DNA of 64,000 nucleotides, taken from assembly GCF_041080655.1 (NCBI RefSeq), contig NZ_CP163525.1, positions 9,300,001-9,364,000 of the forward strand. Reading direction: 5' to 3'. Made by a program: the position numbers and the translations under genes. The DNA comes from Streptomyces sp. CG4. GTDB lineage: Bacteria; Actinomycetota; Actinomycetes; Streptomycetales; Streptomycetaceae. The notes beneath the pieces are model-generated. The model did not search any database and was not told where the DNA came from. It saw nothing but the letters and a program-made list of their open reading frames with translations. Below, in pieces: positions 16,843-25,549 of the stretch (the stretch's first letter is position 1; every line of letters starts with the position of its first letter).

Positions 16843-17937
16843 TCAGTTCGTCAGTGACAGGAGCGGGAAGGCGTCAAGACCGGGACGGTGCTTGGTCAGC
16901 AGGTCCCGGACCTGTTCGGTCAGGCGCCAGTCGTAGCCCAGGGACTCGACTGCGCAACGGACGCTCACGTACCGCGCGTCGGGGTGGCCGGCGCGCTGTA
17001 CGTGGAGCCAGCTGTCCAGTTCGCTTAGGAAGGTCTCGTCGTCGATGAGGTCGCGGGCGGTGTGGCGACGGATCGCGCGTTGCCGCTCGCGTTCGACCTC
17101 GTTGAATCCGTACAGCCTTAGACTTACGTCCTCCGCGCCGGTCAGGGTGTCGGGGCGGGCCTCCAGGAGGCCTTGGGCGAGGCGGTTGTGGTCCAGGGCC
17201 CGGGTGAGCGGCAGGTCCCAGAAGCGGCCGCTGCGGTCGGTGAGCGGTATCGGGCCCGCGCCTTCCCTCGTGAGGCAGGGACCGCGCAGCCCGGCAGCGG
17301 CTGCGGCGAGCAGGGTGCTGGCCTCGGACGGGTGCCAGCGGAAGACGGTCGCCGCCCACATGGGGAGGGTGCCGTCGAGGTCCGTGCCGTCGCCTGCGAC
17401 ACGGGTCAGCAGGGTTGCTTCGGGCACCTCGCCGTCGAGGCCGGGGCCGGCGACGTAGACGGTGGCGGGGACGCCGGCCAGCTGGCAGGACGCCAGGGCG
17501 AGCGCGTCCGGCAGGGGGCTGACGAGGGTGGGTTCGTCGCCATGGGCGAGGATGTCGCCGCCCATGTCCACGACGCTGATGTGGTCGGCGCCGAGTGCGC
17601 GGGCGGTCCGCCCGATCTGCTCGGCGAGCCCCGCGACTCCGGCGTAGGGGTCGAGGAGCGCGAGCCTCGTCGGCAGGTCTCCGGCCAGTCGGGGGAGGGT
17701 GCATCCGCGTGGCCCGCGCGGCTGCGATCCGGTCGTGACGAGTGGCACCGGCAGGGTGTCGCGGTCGAGGCCGGTGAAGTCGTGCGGGGCGAGGGGGCCG
17801 GGAAGCGGATCCACGGTGAGCCGTTCCCAGGCGTAGGTGAGGACGACGGCATCGGCGTCGGCGCCCAGCGTGGCGTGGGTGAGGGCCGTGCCGATCGGAT
17901 CACCGCCGCCGCCCGCCGCGATGAACAGCTCGGTCAC
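16843..17937 (-). CDS. DUF1152 family protein
   Basis: 364 residues from a GTG that overlaps the stop of the radical-SAM remnant by GTGA. The N-terminal FIAAGGGGDPIGTALTHATLG, the DPYAGVAGLAEQIGRTARALGADHISVVDMGGDILAHGDEP core and CQLAGVPATVYVAGPGLDGE match DUF1152 (PF06626), a family with a Rossmann-like glycine-rich start and no established reaction. The GGGGDP loop and VDMGGD acidic strand suggest nucleotide binding (inference). It belongs with the divergent ATP-grasp operon as a small cluster; its role there is unknown. Confidence 0.85.
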   Translation of the reverse strand: MTELFIAAGGGGDPIGTALTHATLGADADAVVLTYAWERLTVDPLPGPLAPHDFTGLDRDTLPVPLVTTGSQPRGPRGCTLPRLAGDLPTRLALLDPYAGVAGLAEQIGRTARALGADHISVVDMGGDILAHGDEPTLVSPLPDALALASCQLAGVPATVYVAGPGLDGEVPEATLLTRVAGDGTDLDGTLPMWAATVFRWHPSEASTLLAAAAAGLRGPCLTREGAGPIPLTDRSGRFWDLPLTRALDHNRLAQGLLEARPDTLTGAEDVSLRLYGFNEVERERQRAIRRHTARDLIDDETFLSELDSWLHVQRAGHPDARYVSVRCAVESLGYDWRLTEQVRDLLTKHRPGLDAFPLLSLTN

Positions 17938-18482
17938 GAAGCCGCCCGCGCGGTGCGGATCCCCGAGATGCCGACCGGCGTACCCATGTGCTTCCGGGCG
18001 CGCTGATTCTGCTGGTGCAGGCGCTCGTAGTAGTCGCGGTCGAGCTGTACGACGTTGTCGGAGAAGAACATCCAGGACAGGATGTCGCGGTATTTGAAGC
18101 CCTCGGGGGTGAGCTGCACGCGGCGGCCGAGGCGGCGCAGCAGCCCGGTCTCCTCGGCGGCGTCCAGGATCGGCTCGAACAGGTGGGCCTTGTCCCGGTA
18201 GCCGAAGCGGTCCAGTTCGGCGAGGTCCAGGTCGAAAGTGTCCAGGACGAGGCGCTTGCGGATGATCTCCTCGTCATCGAGGACGAACCCGGTGACGGGC
18301 CGCAGCGCGTGGGCCTCGGCCCTGCTGATGTAGTCGGCGACTTCGGTCATGGACGGTTTGACGGAGCCCACCATGTAGTCGAGCACGCCGGTGTAGGAGC
18401 GGGCGCCGACGCCGAGCCCGAGCAGCGGCACGCCGTGGAAGGTGAGCACCTTCTGCTTGTAGCCGCCGCGGCCGGGCTTCGT
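17934..18482 (-). pseudogene. Truncated HemW/HemN-like radical SAM protein (C-terminal part)
   Basis: The frame gives KPGRGGYKQKVLTFHGVPL, GLGVGARSYTG, then DDEEIIRKRLVLDTFDLDLAELDRFG and a HemN-type C-terminal domain ending HMGTPVGISGIRTARAAS. This is the last third of an oxygen-independent coproporphyrinogen oxidase-like radical SAM protein. The CxxxCxxC iron-sulfur core and the whole SAM barrel are missing: upstream of about 18482 the frame stays open but is unlike the family, and the ATP-grasp gene begins at 18735, so there is no room for it. GTG 18449 has no ribosome site. Translationally coupled to DUF1152 by a GTGA overlap. A deletion has removed the 5' two thirds. Confidence 0.65.
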
Positions 18483-18734
18483 CCGAGAGTCAATCCGCGA
18501 TCGGCGGCCGGGACCCAGGCCCGGTCCCCACGAACCCGGGCCCGTTGGGAGCGCACACTCCTGTGCGATGACCCGAACTCCACCGGAAAGGTCGCTTCCG
18601 CAAAGACGAAACCCCTAGGATCCGTGCCCCGACGGGTTGCTGGAGCTTGCTACAACCGTTGTCGCGAAATCACTGTCCTGCTCTGGTTGTTACGTTCATG
18701 GCCCTGGCCCGGCGGGTGCGGTCTACTGCGCGGC

Positions 18735-19967
18735 GTGAAGAAGATCCTGCTGATCGAGGCGCTAGCAAACTCGGGCCCTTATGTGCTGGATGCCGCCCGC
18801 GAACTCGGCGCGCATGTCTTCGTCGCCACCCACGAGGACGTCTACGAGAGTTACCCCGCCGCGCTGCGCGACAAGATCCACGGCGCGGTGTTCACCGACC
18901 TCACCGACCCGGACCGGGCGCTGGCGGACCTGGCCGGGTTCGCCGAGGCGACGGAGATCGACGCGGTGGCCGGCTGCTGGGAGTTCTTCACCCCGCTCGT
19001 CGCGCACCTGGCCGAGCGCCTGGGGCTGCCCGGCAACGACCCCCGGCTCGCCCAGGCATGCCGGAACAAGGCCGAGATGGCCCAGGCCTTCTACGCGGGC
19101 CAGGTGCCCGCGCCGGCAACGATCAGCGTGCGCACGGCCGGGGAGGCGGCACGTGCCCTCGGCCGCATCGGCATGGCATTCCCGGTCGTCGTCAAACCCG
19201 CCGAGCAGGGCGGCTCCTGGGGCGTCAGCGTCGTCGAGAGCCCCGAACAGCTCGACACCGCCGTACAACACGCCCAGTCCTGGCCGATCGCCGCCCCGCA
19301 CGGCCTGGCCATGGATCAGCGCGTCGTCGTCCAGGAGTACGTCCCCGGACCCGAGTTCAGCCTCGACACCGTCGTCTGGCGCGACGCGTACTTCCATCTG
19401 CCCCCGGTCGAGAAGCACACCACCGCCGGCGCCTACCGGGCCGAGACCGGCCACACCTGCCCCGCCGCTCTGCCGGCCGCCGAGCTGAGCGCCGTGCGGG
19501 CCGCCGCCGAACGGGCGCTCCGGGCGCTCGGCATCCGCAACGGCGTCGCCCACACCGAACTCAAGATCTCACCCGACACGGGTCCCGTCGTCATCGAGGT
19601 CGGCGCCCGCCTGCCGGGAGACCACCTCGTGGACGTCGTACGCCGGGCCTCCGGCATCGACGAGGCCCGCGCCTACCTCCAGGCCGTCCTCGACGAGAAG
19701 CCCGACGTACCCGCGCCCCGGGAAGGGGCGTGCGCGATCCGGTTCCTCACCCCGCCGCGCGCCGGCACCTTCCACGGGGTGACCATCGACGGACCGCACG
19801 ACGGCCTGGTCGACGGGGACATCACCACCCCGCCCGGCGCCGTCGTCGGCAGCGCCCACGACAACTCGGCCCGCATCGGCCACCTGATCTTCACCGCCGC
19901 CACGCCCGCGCAGGTCAACGCCGACGCCGCCCGCGCACTCGCCCACACCCGCATAGAAGTGAGCTGA
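18735..19967 (+). CDS. ATP-grasp ligase 1 (L-amino-acid-ligase type)
   Basis: 410 residues from GTG. ATP-grasp layout: N-terminal Rossmann region KKILLIEALANSG, central FPVVVKPAEQGGSWGVSVV, VVVQEYVPGPEFSLDTVV, and the magnesium-binding end NGVAHTELKI with VVIEVGARLPGD. A LAL-type C-terminal domain follows (GACAIRFLTPPRAGTF). Enzymes of this form activate a carboxylate as acyl phosphate and join it to an amine, typically making dipeptides. No clear ribosome site; a TCTACT box 7 bases before the GTG hints at a leaderless transcript. First gene of a four-gene operon divergent from DUF1152. Confidence 0.88.
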   Translation: MKKILLIEALANSGPYVLDAARELGAHVFVATHEDVYESYPAALRDKIHGAVFTDLTDPDRALADLAGFAEATEIDAVAGCWEFFTPLVAHLAERLGLPGNDPRLAQACRNKAEMAQAFYAGQVPAPATISVRTAGEAARALGRIGMAFPVVVKPAEQGGSWGVSVVESPEQLDTAVQHAQSWPIAAPHGLAMDQRVVVQEYVPGPEFSLDTVVWRDAYFHLPPVEKHTTAGAYRAETGHTCPAALPAAELSAVRAAAERALRALGIRNGVAHTELKISPDTGPVVIEVGARLPGDHLVDVVRRASGIDEARAYLQAVLDEKPDVPAPREGACAIRFLTPPRAGTFHGVTIDGPHDGLVDGDITTPPGAVVGSAHDNSARIGHLIFTAATPAQVNADAARALAHTRIEVS

Positions 19968-19968
19968 C

Positions 19969-21219
19969 ATGCAGCGCATCGCCTTCCTCCGGTCCGTCGA
20001 CATCCAGCGCGCCGACCCGTACATCCACGGCATCACCCCCGCCCTGGCGCGGCTCGGCGCCGAGGCCCGCCTCTTCCACACCCACGGCGACTGCGGCCCG
20101 GACCTGTTCCCGGGCACGAGCGAACGGCTCGACCCCGCGGCCACACCGGACGAGTTCGTCGAGCGCGTGCGCGCCTGGGGGGCCGACGCGGCCGTGGCGA
20201 TCTCCCTGCCGGACGAGAACGCCCTGCGTGACGCCGTCGTCAAGGCCAAGCTCGAAGCCCTCGGCATCCGCACCGTCATGACCCCCCTCGCCGCCACGCG
20301 CGTCCTGTGCGACAAGTGGGAGACCAAGCGGGCCCTCGACGCGCACGGCCTCACCACCCCGCCCGCCGTCCTGGTCGACAGTGACCTCCTCAACGACCGC
20401 GCGTTGCCCGTCCCGGCCTACCCGGACGCCGTCCGCCTCGCCGCCCAGGATCTCGGCTACCCCCTCATGGCCAAGCCGCTGTGGGACTCCACCAGCATGG
20501 GCATCGAGTTCCTCCCCGACCCGGCCGCCCTCGACCGCCACCTCGCCGCCCGGCCGACGGCACACGCGGTCCTCGAGAAGTGCGTCAGCGGCCGGCTCTG
20601 CTCGGTCGACATCGTCGGCGCCGGCGGCCACTACACCGTCATGCCGCTCATCTGGACCGGCACCGCGGGCGGCCCGCCCGCCTTCACCTTCGAAGACCTC
20701 CGCTACGTCCACCCCGCCTCGGGCGACGACTTCCGGCCCACCGCGCAGCGCCTCGTGGACCTGTGCACGGCGCTCAGTGTGGAGGGGTCCGTGAACGTCG
20801 ACATGATCTACGCCGACGGCGCCTACCACGTCCTGGAGATCAACCCCCGGATCGGCGGCGCCACCACCCTGTCCATCGCCGCCAGTGGACTCAACACCTT
20901 CGCCGCCCTCCTCGACATCCTCCACGGCACCTGGCCGACCCGGACCGGCGCCCCGGCCGAGCGATTCGCGATCGAGTGCCTCACCGCGAACCCCACCCCC
21001 GCCCTCCTCGCCGAACTCCGCGCCCGAATCGACCTCGTGACCTGCCACGACCTGATCATCGACGGCCACGACCACGGCGGCATCCTCACGTTCACCGTGA
21101 ACCCGGGCGACGAGCAGCGGGCGGTGAAGGAACTCACCGGGCTGTACGAGCGGACCGGCTTCATCACGGCCGCCAGGCTCGACAAGATCCGCCGTCTGCT
21201 GACCCCCGCGGGCCGGTGA
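19969..21219 (+). CDS. ATP-grasp ligase 2
   Basis: 416 residues, beginning one base after the stop of ligase 1. N-terminal RIAFLRSVDIQRADPYIHG; LGYPLMAKPLWDSTSMGIEF is the ATP-binding lysine strand; VLEKCVSGRLCSVDIVG and GSVNVDMIYADGAYHVLEINPRIGG provide the nucleotide and metal ligands (E and N of EINPR). It differs from ligase 1 throughout, so the two probably act on different substrates in sequence, for example making first one amide bond and then another. Cytoplasmic. The product is not identifiable from sequence. Confidence 0.88.
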   Translation: MQRIAFLRSVDIQRADPYIHGITPALARLGAEARLFHTHGDCGPDLFPGTSERLDPAATPDEFVERVRAWGADAAVAISLPDENALRDAVVKAKLEALGIRTVMTPLAATRVLCDKWETKRALDAHGLTTPPAVLVDSDLLNDRALPVPAYPDAVRLAAQDLGYPLMAKPLWDSTSMGIEFLPDPAALDRHLAARPTAHAVLEKCVSGRLCSVDIVGAGGHYTVMPLIWTGTAGGPPAFTFEDLRYVHPASGDDFRPTAQRLVDLCTALSVEGSVNVDMIYADGAYHVLEINPRIGGATTLSIAASGLNTFAALLDILHGTWPTRTGAPAERFAIECLTANPTPALLAELRARIDLVTCHDLIIDGHDHGGILTFTVNPGDEQRAVKELTGLYERTGFITAARLDKIRRLLTPAGR

Positions 21220-22595
21220 ACATCCCCACCGGCAGGCGAACGGCCCGCCGCGGCGCCCCGCCGGGCCCCGGCCGGCGCCGCGGACTGCGGGCTCGGGCCG
21301 GGCTGCCCGCGCTCACCGGAGCGAGCCGCTTCGTCGCCGCTCACGCGGTCGACAGCCTCGGCACCGGGCTCGTCTTCGCCTTCACGGTCGTCTACCTCAC
21401 CCACGCCACCCACCTCTCCCTCGCGGAGATCGGCGCGTCCCTCACCCTGGGCAACCTCCTCGCACTGCCCGTCCCCGCACTCGGCGGGATCCTCCTGGAC
21501 CGCTGCGGCCCGAAGACGGTCGTCGCGCTCGCCAACCTCGTCTCCGCCGCCGGATTCGCGGCGTTCCTCGTCGCCCGCTCCGCGTGGCAGATCAGCCTCG
21601 CCTACCTCGTCGTACAGGCCGGTATCAACCTGTACTGGACGGCCGCCCGCAACCTGGTGCCCCTGGCCTGCCTGCCCGGCGAGGAGCGGCTCTGGTTCGG
21701 GTTCATCTCCTCGCTGCGCAACCTCGGCATCGGTGTCGGCGCGGCCGTCTCCGCCGTCGCGCTGGCCCTGTTCGGCCCGGACAGCCTGTACGCGCTCATC
21801 GCCGCGAACGCTGGCACGTTCCTGTGCGCGGCGCTCCTGTTCCTCACCTGGAAGCCCACCAGAAGCCCGGCCGGGCCGGACATCTCCGGCGCCGCAGGGG
21901 ACGGCGGCACGCCTGACACCTCCGGCCCGGCGCAGGACAGCGGCGGGCCGGCCCGGCGGGGCAGCCGGCAAGCGAACCGGCAGGGCAGCCGGCAGGCGGT
22001 TCTCCGGGACGGCCGCTACCTCCTGCTCGTCGCGACCAACCTGGCCTTCGTCCTCGCGCAGATGGTCCCACCGGTCCTGCTCGCCGTGTACGTCACCGGC
22101 ACCCTGCACGCCGGCGCGTGGATCCCCGGCACCCTCCTGGTCGTCAACACGGCCGTCGTCGCCGTCCTCACCCCGGCCATCACCCGCCGCTCGGCACGCC
22201 ACCGCCCGCACCGCGCGATCGCCGGCGGGTTCCTCGTCGGCGCCGTCTCCTTCGCCCTCTTCGCCGCGCCCCTCGCCTTGCAGGGCGCCCCCCGCTGGAC
22301 CGTGGCCGCCGTCCTGGTGGTGGCGACGCTGCTGTTCACCCTGTCCGAGATCCTCAGCTCTCCCGCACTGAGCGAACTCTCTGTCGCCCTGGCCCCCACC
22401 GCGGCCAACGGCCGCCACCAGGTCGCCTTCCAGCTGTCCTGGTCCATCGGCGGCGCCGCCGCTCCCGTCGTCCTCACCGCGCTGCTGAGCCGGCAACCCG
22501 TGCTGCCCTGGCTGCTCCTCACCTCCCTCAGCGTGCTCGCCGTCCCCGCAGCCCACGCCCTCGCCCCACCCGAACGGGAGGAAGCTCAGCCGTGA
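21216..22595 (+). CDS. MFS transporter
   Basis: 459 residues from GTG, overlapping the ligase 2 stop by GTGA. Twelve predicted helices in two halves (SRFVAAHAVDSLGTGLVFAF to LCAALLFLTW, then YLLLVATNLAFVLAQMVPPV to AHALAP) separated by a low-complexity linker around residues 215-260 rich in Ser, Gly and repeated GSRQ units. LDRCGPKTVV is the inter-helix 2-3 loop. Its place between biosynthetic genes suggests export of the cluster's product (inference). The N-terminal 35 residues are Arg/Pro/Gly-rich and may be partly non-coding. Confidence 0.88.
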   Translation: MNIPTGRRTARRGAPPGPGRRRGLRARAGLPALTGASRFVAAHAVDSLGTGLVFAFTVVYLTHATHLSLAEIGASLTLGNLLALPVPALGGILLDRCGPKTVVALANLVSAAGFAAFLVARSAWQISLAYLVVQAGINLYWTAARNLVPLACLPGEERLWFGFISSLRNLGIGVGAAVSAVALALFGPDSLYALIAANAGTFLCAALLFLTWKPTRSPAGPDISGAAGDGGTPDTSGPAQDSGGPARRGSRQANRQGSRQAVLRDGRYLLLVATNLAFVLAQMVPPVLLAVYVTGTLHAGAWIPGTLLVVNTAVVAVLTPAITRRSARHRPHRAIAGGFLVGAVSFALFAAPLALQGAPRWTVAAVLVVATLLFTLSEILSSPALSELSVALAPTAANGRHQVAFQLSWSIGGAAAPVVLTALLSRQPVLPWLLLTSLSVLAVPAAHALAPPEREEAQP

Positions 22596-23620
22596 TCCTC
22601 ACCCTCGTCCAGGACATCATGGAGGTCCCCGCCGCCGAGTGGGACGCCCTCGCCGCCGAGGCGGGCCTCTACCTCTCCCACCAGTGGCTCGCCGCCCAGC
22701 AGCACGACCCCACCGCCCAGGTCCGCTACGCCCTCGTCCACGACGACGGCCGACTGATCGCCGCCGCACCGCTGTACGCGGTCGACGCAGAACCCAACGC
22801 CCTCTACCGCGTCCACGCCCTCATCCCCGACCGCACACCGGTCAGGACCCTGCTCGCAGGGGCCCGCCGCGGCTACCTCAACGGCCCACTCCTGCACCCC
22901 CGCCTCACCCCCGACCGACGGCACGGAGCCCTGAACGCACTGGTGAAGGCCGCCAGTTCGCTCGCTGACGTCCACAAGGCGCAGCCATGGTGGTTGTACG
23001 TCACCGATACGGCAGCCGCCGAACTCGCCGATGCTTGCGGCACCAAACCCGTGCGGCTGGGCGAGGATGCCCGCATCCCCCTGCCCGGCACCAGGTTCGA
23101 CGACTATCTCGCCGGCCTGCCGTCCAAACGACGGGTCGCCATCCGCCGCGAACGCCGAGCCTTCGTCGAAGCCGGATACGAGCTGCGCACCCTACGACTC
23201 TCCGAGTGCGCCGACCCCGCCGGCGCACTCCTCGCCCAGCTCCAGGAGCGCCATGGACACCCGGCCGACCCCTCCGCCATGGCCCGCCTGCTGCGCGACC
23301 AGGCCGAGGGCATGGCCGACAGCGGAACCGTCCTCGCCGCCTATACCGAAGACCGCATGGTCGCCTTCAGCCTCTTCTACCGCCACGCGGACACCGTCTG
23401 GCTCCGTGCCACCGGCTACGACTACGCCCAACTGCGGGGAGCGCACGAGTACTTCAACCTCGTCTACTACCTCCCCATCGAGTACGCCTACACCCACGGC
23501 GCCACCGCCCTCCACCTCGGCATGGAGTCCCTCCGCGCCAAGACCCTCCGGGGAGCGGTCACTTCACCGCTCTGGGCGATCGAGGGGCCTGGGGGAGCGG
23601 ACAGCCCGGGGCGCTCCTGA
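22592..23620 (+). CDS. GNAT/FemAB-like acyltransferase
   Basis: 342 residues from GTG overlapping the MFS stop. Two GNAT-like halves: AAEWDALAAEAGLYLSHQWLAAQQ with RYALVHDDGRLIAAAPLYAV, then FDDYLAGLPSKRRVAIRRERRAFVEAGYELR, VLAAYTEDRMVAFSLFYRHADTVWLRATGYDY and AYTHGATALHLGMESLRAKTLRGA. This resembles the pfam Acetyltransf_6 / FemAB-like group that transfer amino acids from aminoacyl-tRNA or acyl groups from CoA. In this operon it may decorate the ligase product or protect the host from it. Last gene of the operon; a weak hairpin follows. Confidence 0.82.
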   Translation: MILTLVQDIMEVPAAEWDALAAEAGLYLSHQWLAAQQHDPTAQVRYALVHDDGRLIAAAPLYAVDAEPNALYRVHALIPDRTPVRTLLAGARRGYLNGPLLHPRLTPDRRHGALNALVKAASSLADVHKAQPWWLYVTDTAAAELADACGTKPVRLGEDARIPLPGTRFDDYLAGLPSKRRVAIRRERRAFVEAGYELRTLRLSECADPAGALLAQLQERHGHPADPSAMARLLRDQAEGMADSGTVLAAYTEDRMVAFSLFYRHADTVWLRATGYDYAQLRGAHEYFNLVYYLPIEYAYTHGATALHLGMESLRAKTLRGAVTSPLWAIEGPGGADSPGRS

Positions 23621-23644
23621 ACACCTCCCCGTCTCGGAGGATGC

Positions 23645-24079
23645 TCAGTCGAGACAGAACTCGTTGCCCTCGATGTCCTGCATAAGGAGGCACGACTCGT
23701 TGTCGTCATCGGCAAGCAGCAGTCGCACGCGTACCGCGCCGAGCGCGACCAGTCGTGCGCATTCGGCCTCAAGCGTGGCCACCCGCTCTTCCCCCACGAG
23801 TCCGGTGCCGACCCGCACGTCAAGATGCAGCCGATTCTTGACGACCTTGCCTTCGGGAACGCGCTGGAAAAACAGTCGCGGTCCCACACCTGAGGGATCA
23901 ATGCATGCGAACCATGAACCCTGATTCCCAGGCGGCAGCGAGCGGTCGAAATCGTCCCAAGTGGCAAACCCCTTCGGTGGCGGCGGGATGACGTACCCCA
24001 ACACCTCGCACCAAAAGCGAGCGACGCGCTCAGGTTCTGCGCAGTCGAAGGTGACTTGGAATTGCTTGACGGATGCCAT
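23645..24079 (-). CDS. VOC family protein (glyoxalase-like)
   Basis: 144 residues. Start at the internal ATG 24079 (MASVKQFQVTFDCAEPERVARFWCEVLGYV), where the domain begins; the in-frame ATG at 24175 would add a non-homologous stretch. RLFFQRVPEGKVVKNRLHLDVRVG, ARLVALGAVRV and MQDIEGNEFCLD complete the fold. This subgroup (Glyoxalase_6) is common in streptomycetes and has no known substrate. Convergent with the GNAT gene; codon choice is a little less GC-biased than its neighbours. Confidence 0.87.
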   Translation of the reverse strand: MASVKQFQVTFDCAEPERVARFWCEVLGYVIPPPPKGFATWDDFDRSLPPGNQGSWFACIDPSGVGPRLFFQRVPEGKVVKNRLHLDVRVGTGLVGEERVATLEAECARLVALGAVRVRLLLADDDNESCLLMQDIEGNEFCLD

Positions 24080-24255
24080 CGGTCCACCATAGCAAGGGTC
24101 TCTGCTGCTCAATTCCCCGTGATGACAAGCGCGTTGATGACGATCCAGGTCTGCGCCCACATTAAAGCCACTCAAAATTTCCCTAGCGGGGCTGTCTCTC
24201 GGCTACCTGCCAATCGGGCACCGCACCTCTCCCACCGCCGCGCCGCCAGCGCGCC

Positions 24256-25440
24256 TCAGTACCGCGGCAGCGGGGTCACGTCGGCGCGGACGTGGTCGAC
24301 GGCCCAGTACCAGTTGTTGGCCGCGTTGAAGACACGCCAGGTCAGGGTGACCGAGCGGGTGCCGGCGGGGATGGCGGTGTCGCGGGCGACGTAGGTGTCT
24401 TCCGCGTCCTTGCCGAGGTTGTCGTTGCCGGACGTGGCCGAGGAGTAGTGGAGCAGTCGTACGGTGGTTCCGTCGTCGAAGGCGGCGGTCAACTCCGCCT
24501 CCTGCGGGGCCTCCTGGCGGTAGTGGGAGTCGAAGGAGACATACAGCCTGGTGGCGCCCTCGGGTAGCTCGACCGGCGGGGAGACGAGTGAGGAGTCGAA
24601 GCGGCCCTTGCTGGACGGCGAGCCGCTGTCGTCCCAGTCGTCCGGGTCGGCGACGGCGACGACCCCGAGCGCGCGAGTGAAGTCGGCGCGGTCCTGCCCA
24701 CCGGTCTGCCACAGCCGCTTGGTGTGGAAGGTCCAGCCCTGCAGACGCGGCGTGCCCCGCGGCATACCGGCGGCGTTGACCACCTTCCAGCCGGACGGGG
24801 CGGTTGCTGTCCAGCCGAGGACGCCGCCCGACGGCTGCAGGGCGTTGGCGACGGACTCGAAGTCCTCGCCGAGCGGATGGCCCGCGACGGACACGGCGGT
24901 GCGGGCACTGATCTCGTCGTCGGCCAGCACATACCGCTCTCCGGTCCGGCCCCGCGCGGTGACGAGCAACCGGTGCCCGTCCCCGGTGACATCGCCGGGG
25001 ACCGAGATGGCGTAGACGGCCTTCGCCGAGGCGCCGGCGGCCAGCGACACGGGCGGCGCGGTCACGGTGCGCACCGGCCAGCCCGGCGGGACGACGGGAG
25101 CCACCTCCAGGGCGGTCACCTTCTCCCGCGCGCTCAGCTCGACGCCGATCCGGGCGGTGTGCCCGGGGACGAGGACCGCCTCGTCGATCGTGGCGGAGGC
25201 GGCGGCGAGGGCGACGGTGACGCCGAGGGCGTCGGGCAGACCCATCGCCGGATCGGTCACGCCCTGCAGCGAGGTTGGGACACGCCCGGCCCAGTGGCGC
25301 CGGAAGAACGGCTCGCCCGCGATCCCGACCGCGAGGTCGTACCAGCCCTCGCGAGCCAGCGGAACCCGCACGCTCTGCTCCGCGCCGCCGCCGTAGGCGA
25401 GGTCGCCGACCAGGAACGTACCCGAGCGAAGTGAGGATGA
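24256..25440 (-). pseudogene. C-terminal fragment of a large secreted protein: DUF756-like, NEW3-like and jelly-roll domains
   Basis: About 395 codons without a credible start. From the 5' end: AREGWYDLAVGIAGEPFFRRHWAGRV resembles the DUF756 domain at the C-terminus of bacterial phospholipases C; LVPGHTARIGVELSAREKV to HRLLVTARGRTG looks like a NEW3-type Ig fold; LGEDFESVANALQPSGGVLGW to VDHVRADVTPLPRY is a jelly-roll lectin-like domain. It follows a complete phospholipase C-type gene that already has its own stop and terminator, so this is the tail of a different, larger enzyme whose catalytic part is lost. Domain names are by eye. Confidence 0.55.
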
Positions 25441-25501
25441 CCGGAAGCAGACGCGATGGTGGCGTGGGCGCAATGACCGGAGCCTGGGAGGAGCGTGCGT
25501 A

Positions 25502-25525
25502 CCCGGGCCCCGGCGAGGGCCCGGG
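25502..25525 (-). terminator. Phospholipase gene terminator
   Basis: CCCGGGCCC (25502-25510) pairs with GGGCCCGGG (25517-25525), loop of 6, 25 bases after the phospholipase stop. Confidence 0.7.
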
Positions 25526-25549
25526 CACAACGGGCGCGGGACGCTGGTG

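Noticed and set aside
20823..22556. 577-codon minus-strand frame opposite ligase 2 and the MFS gene
   Set aside because: Antisense shadow spanning two genes; no start signal.
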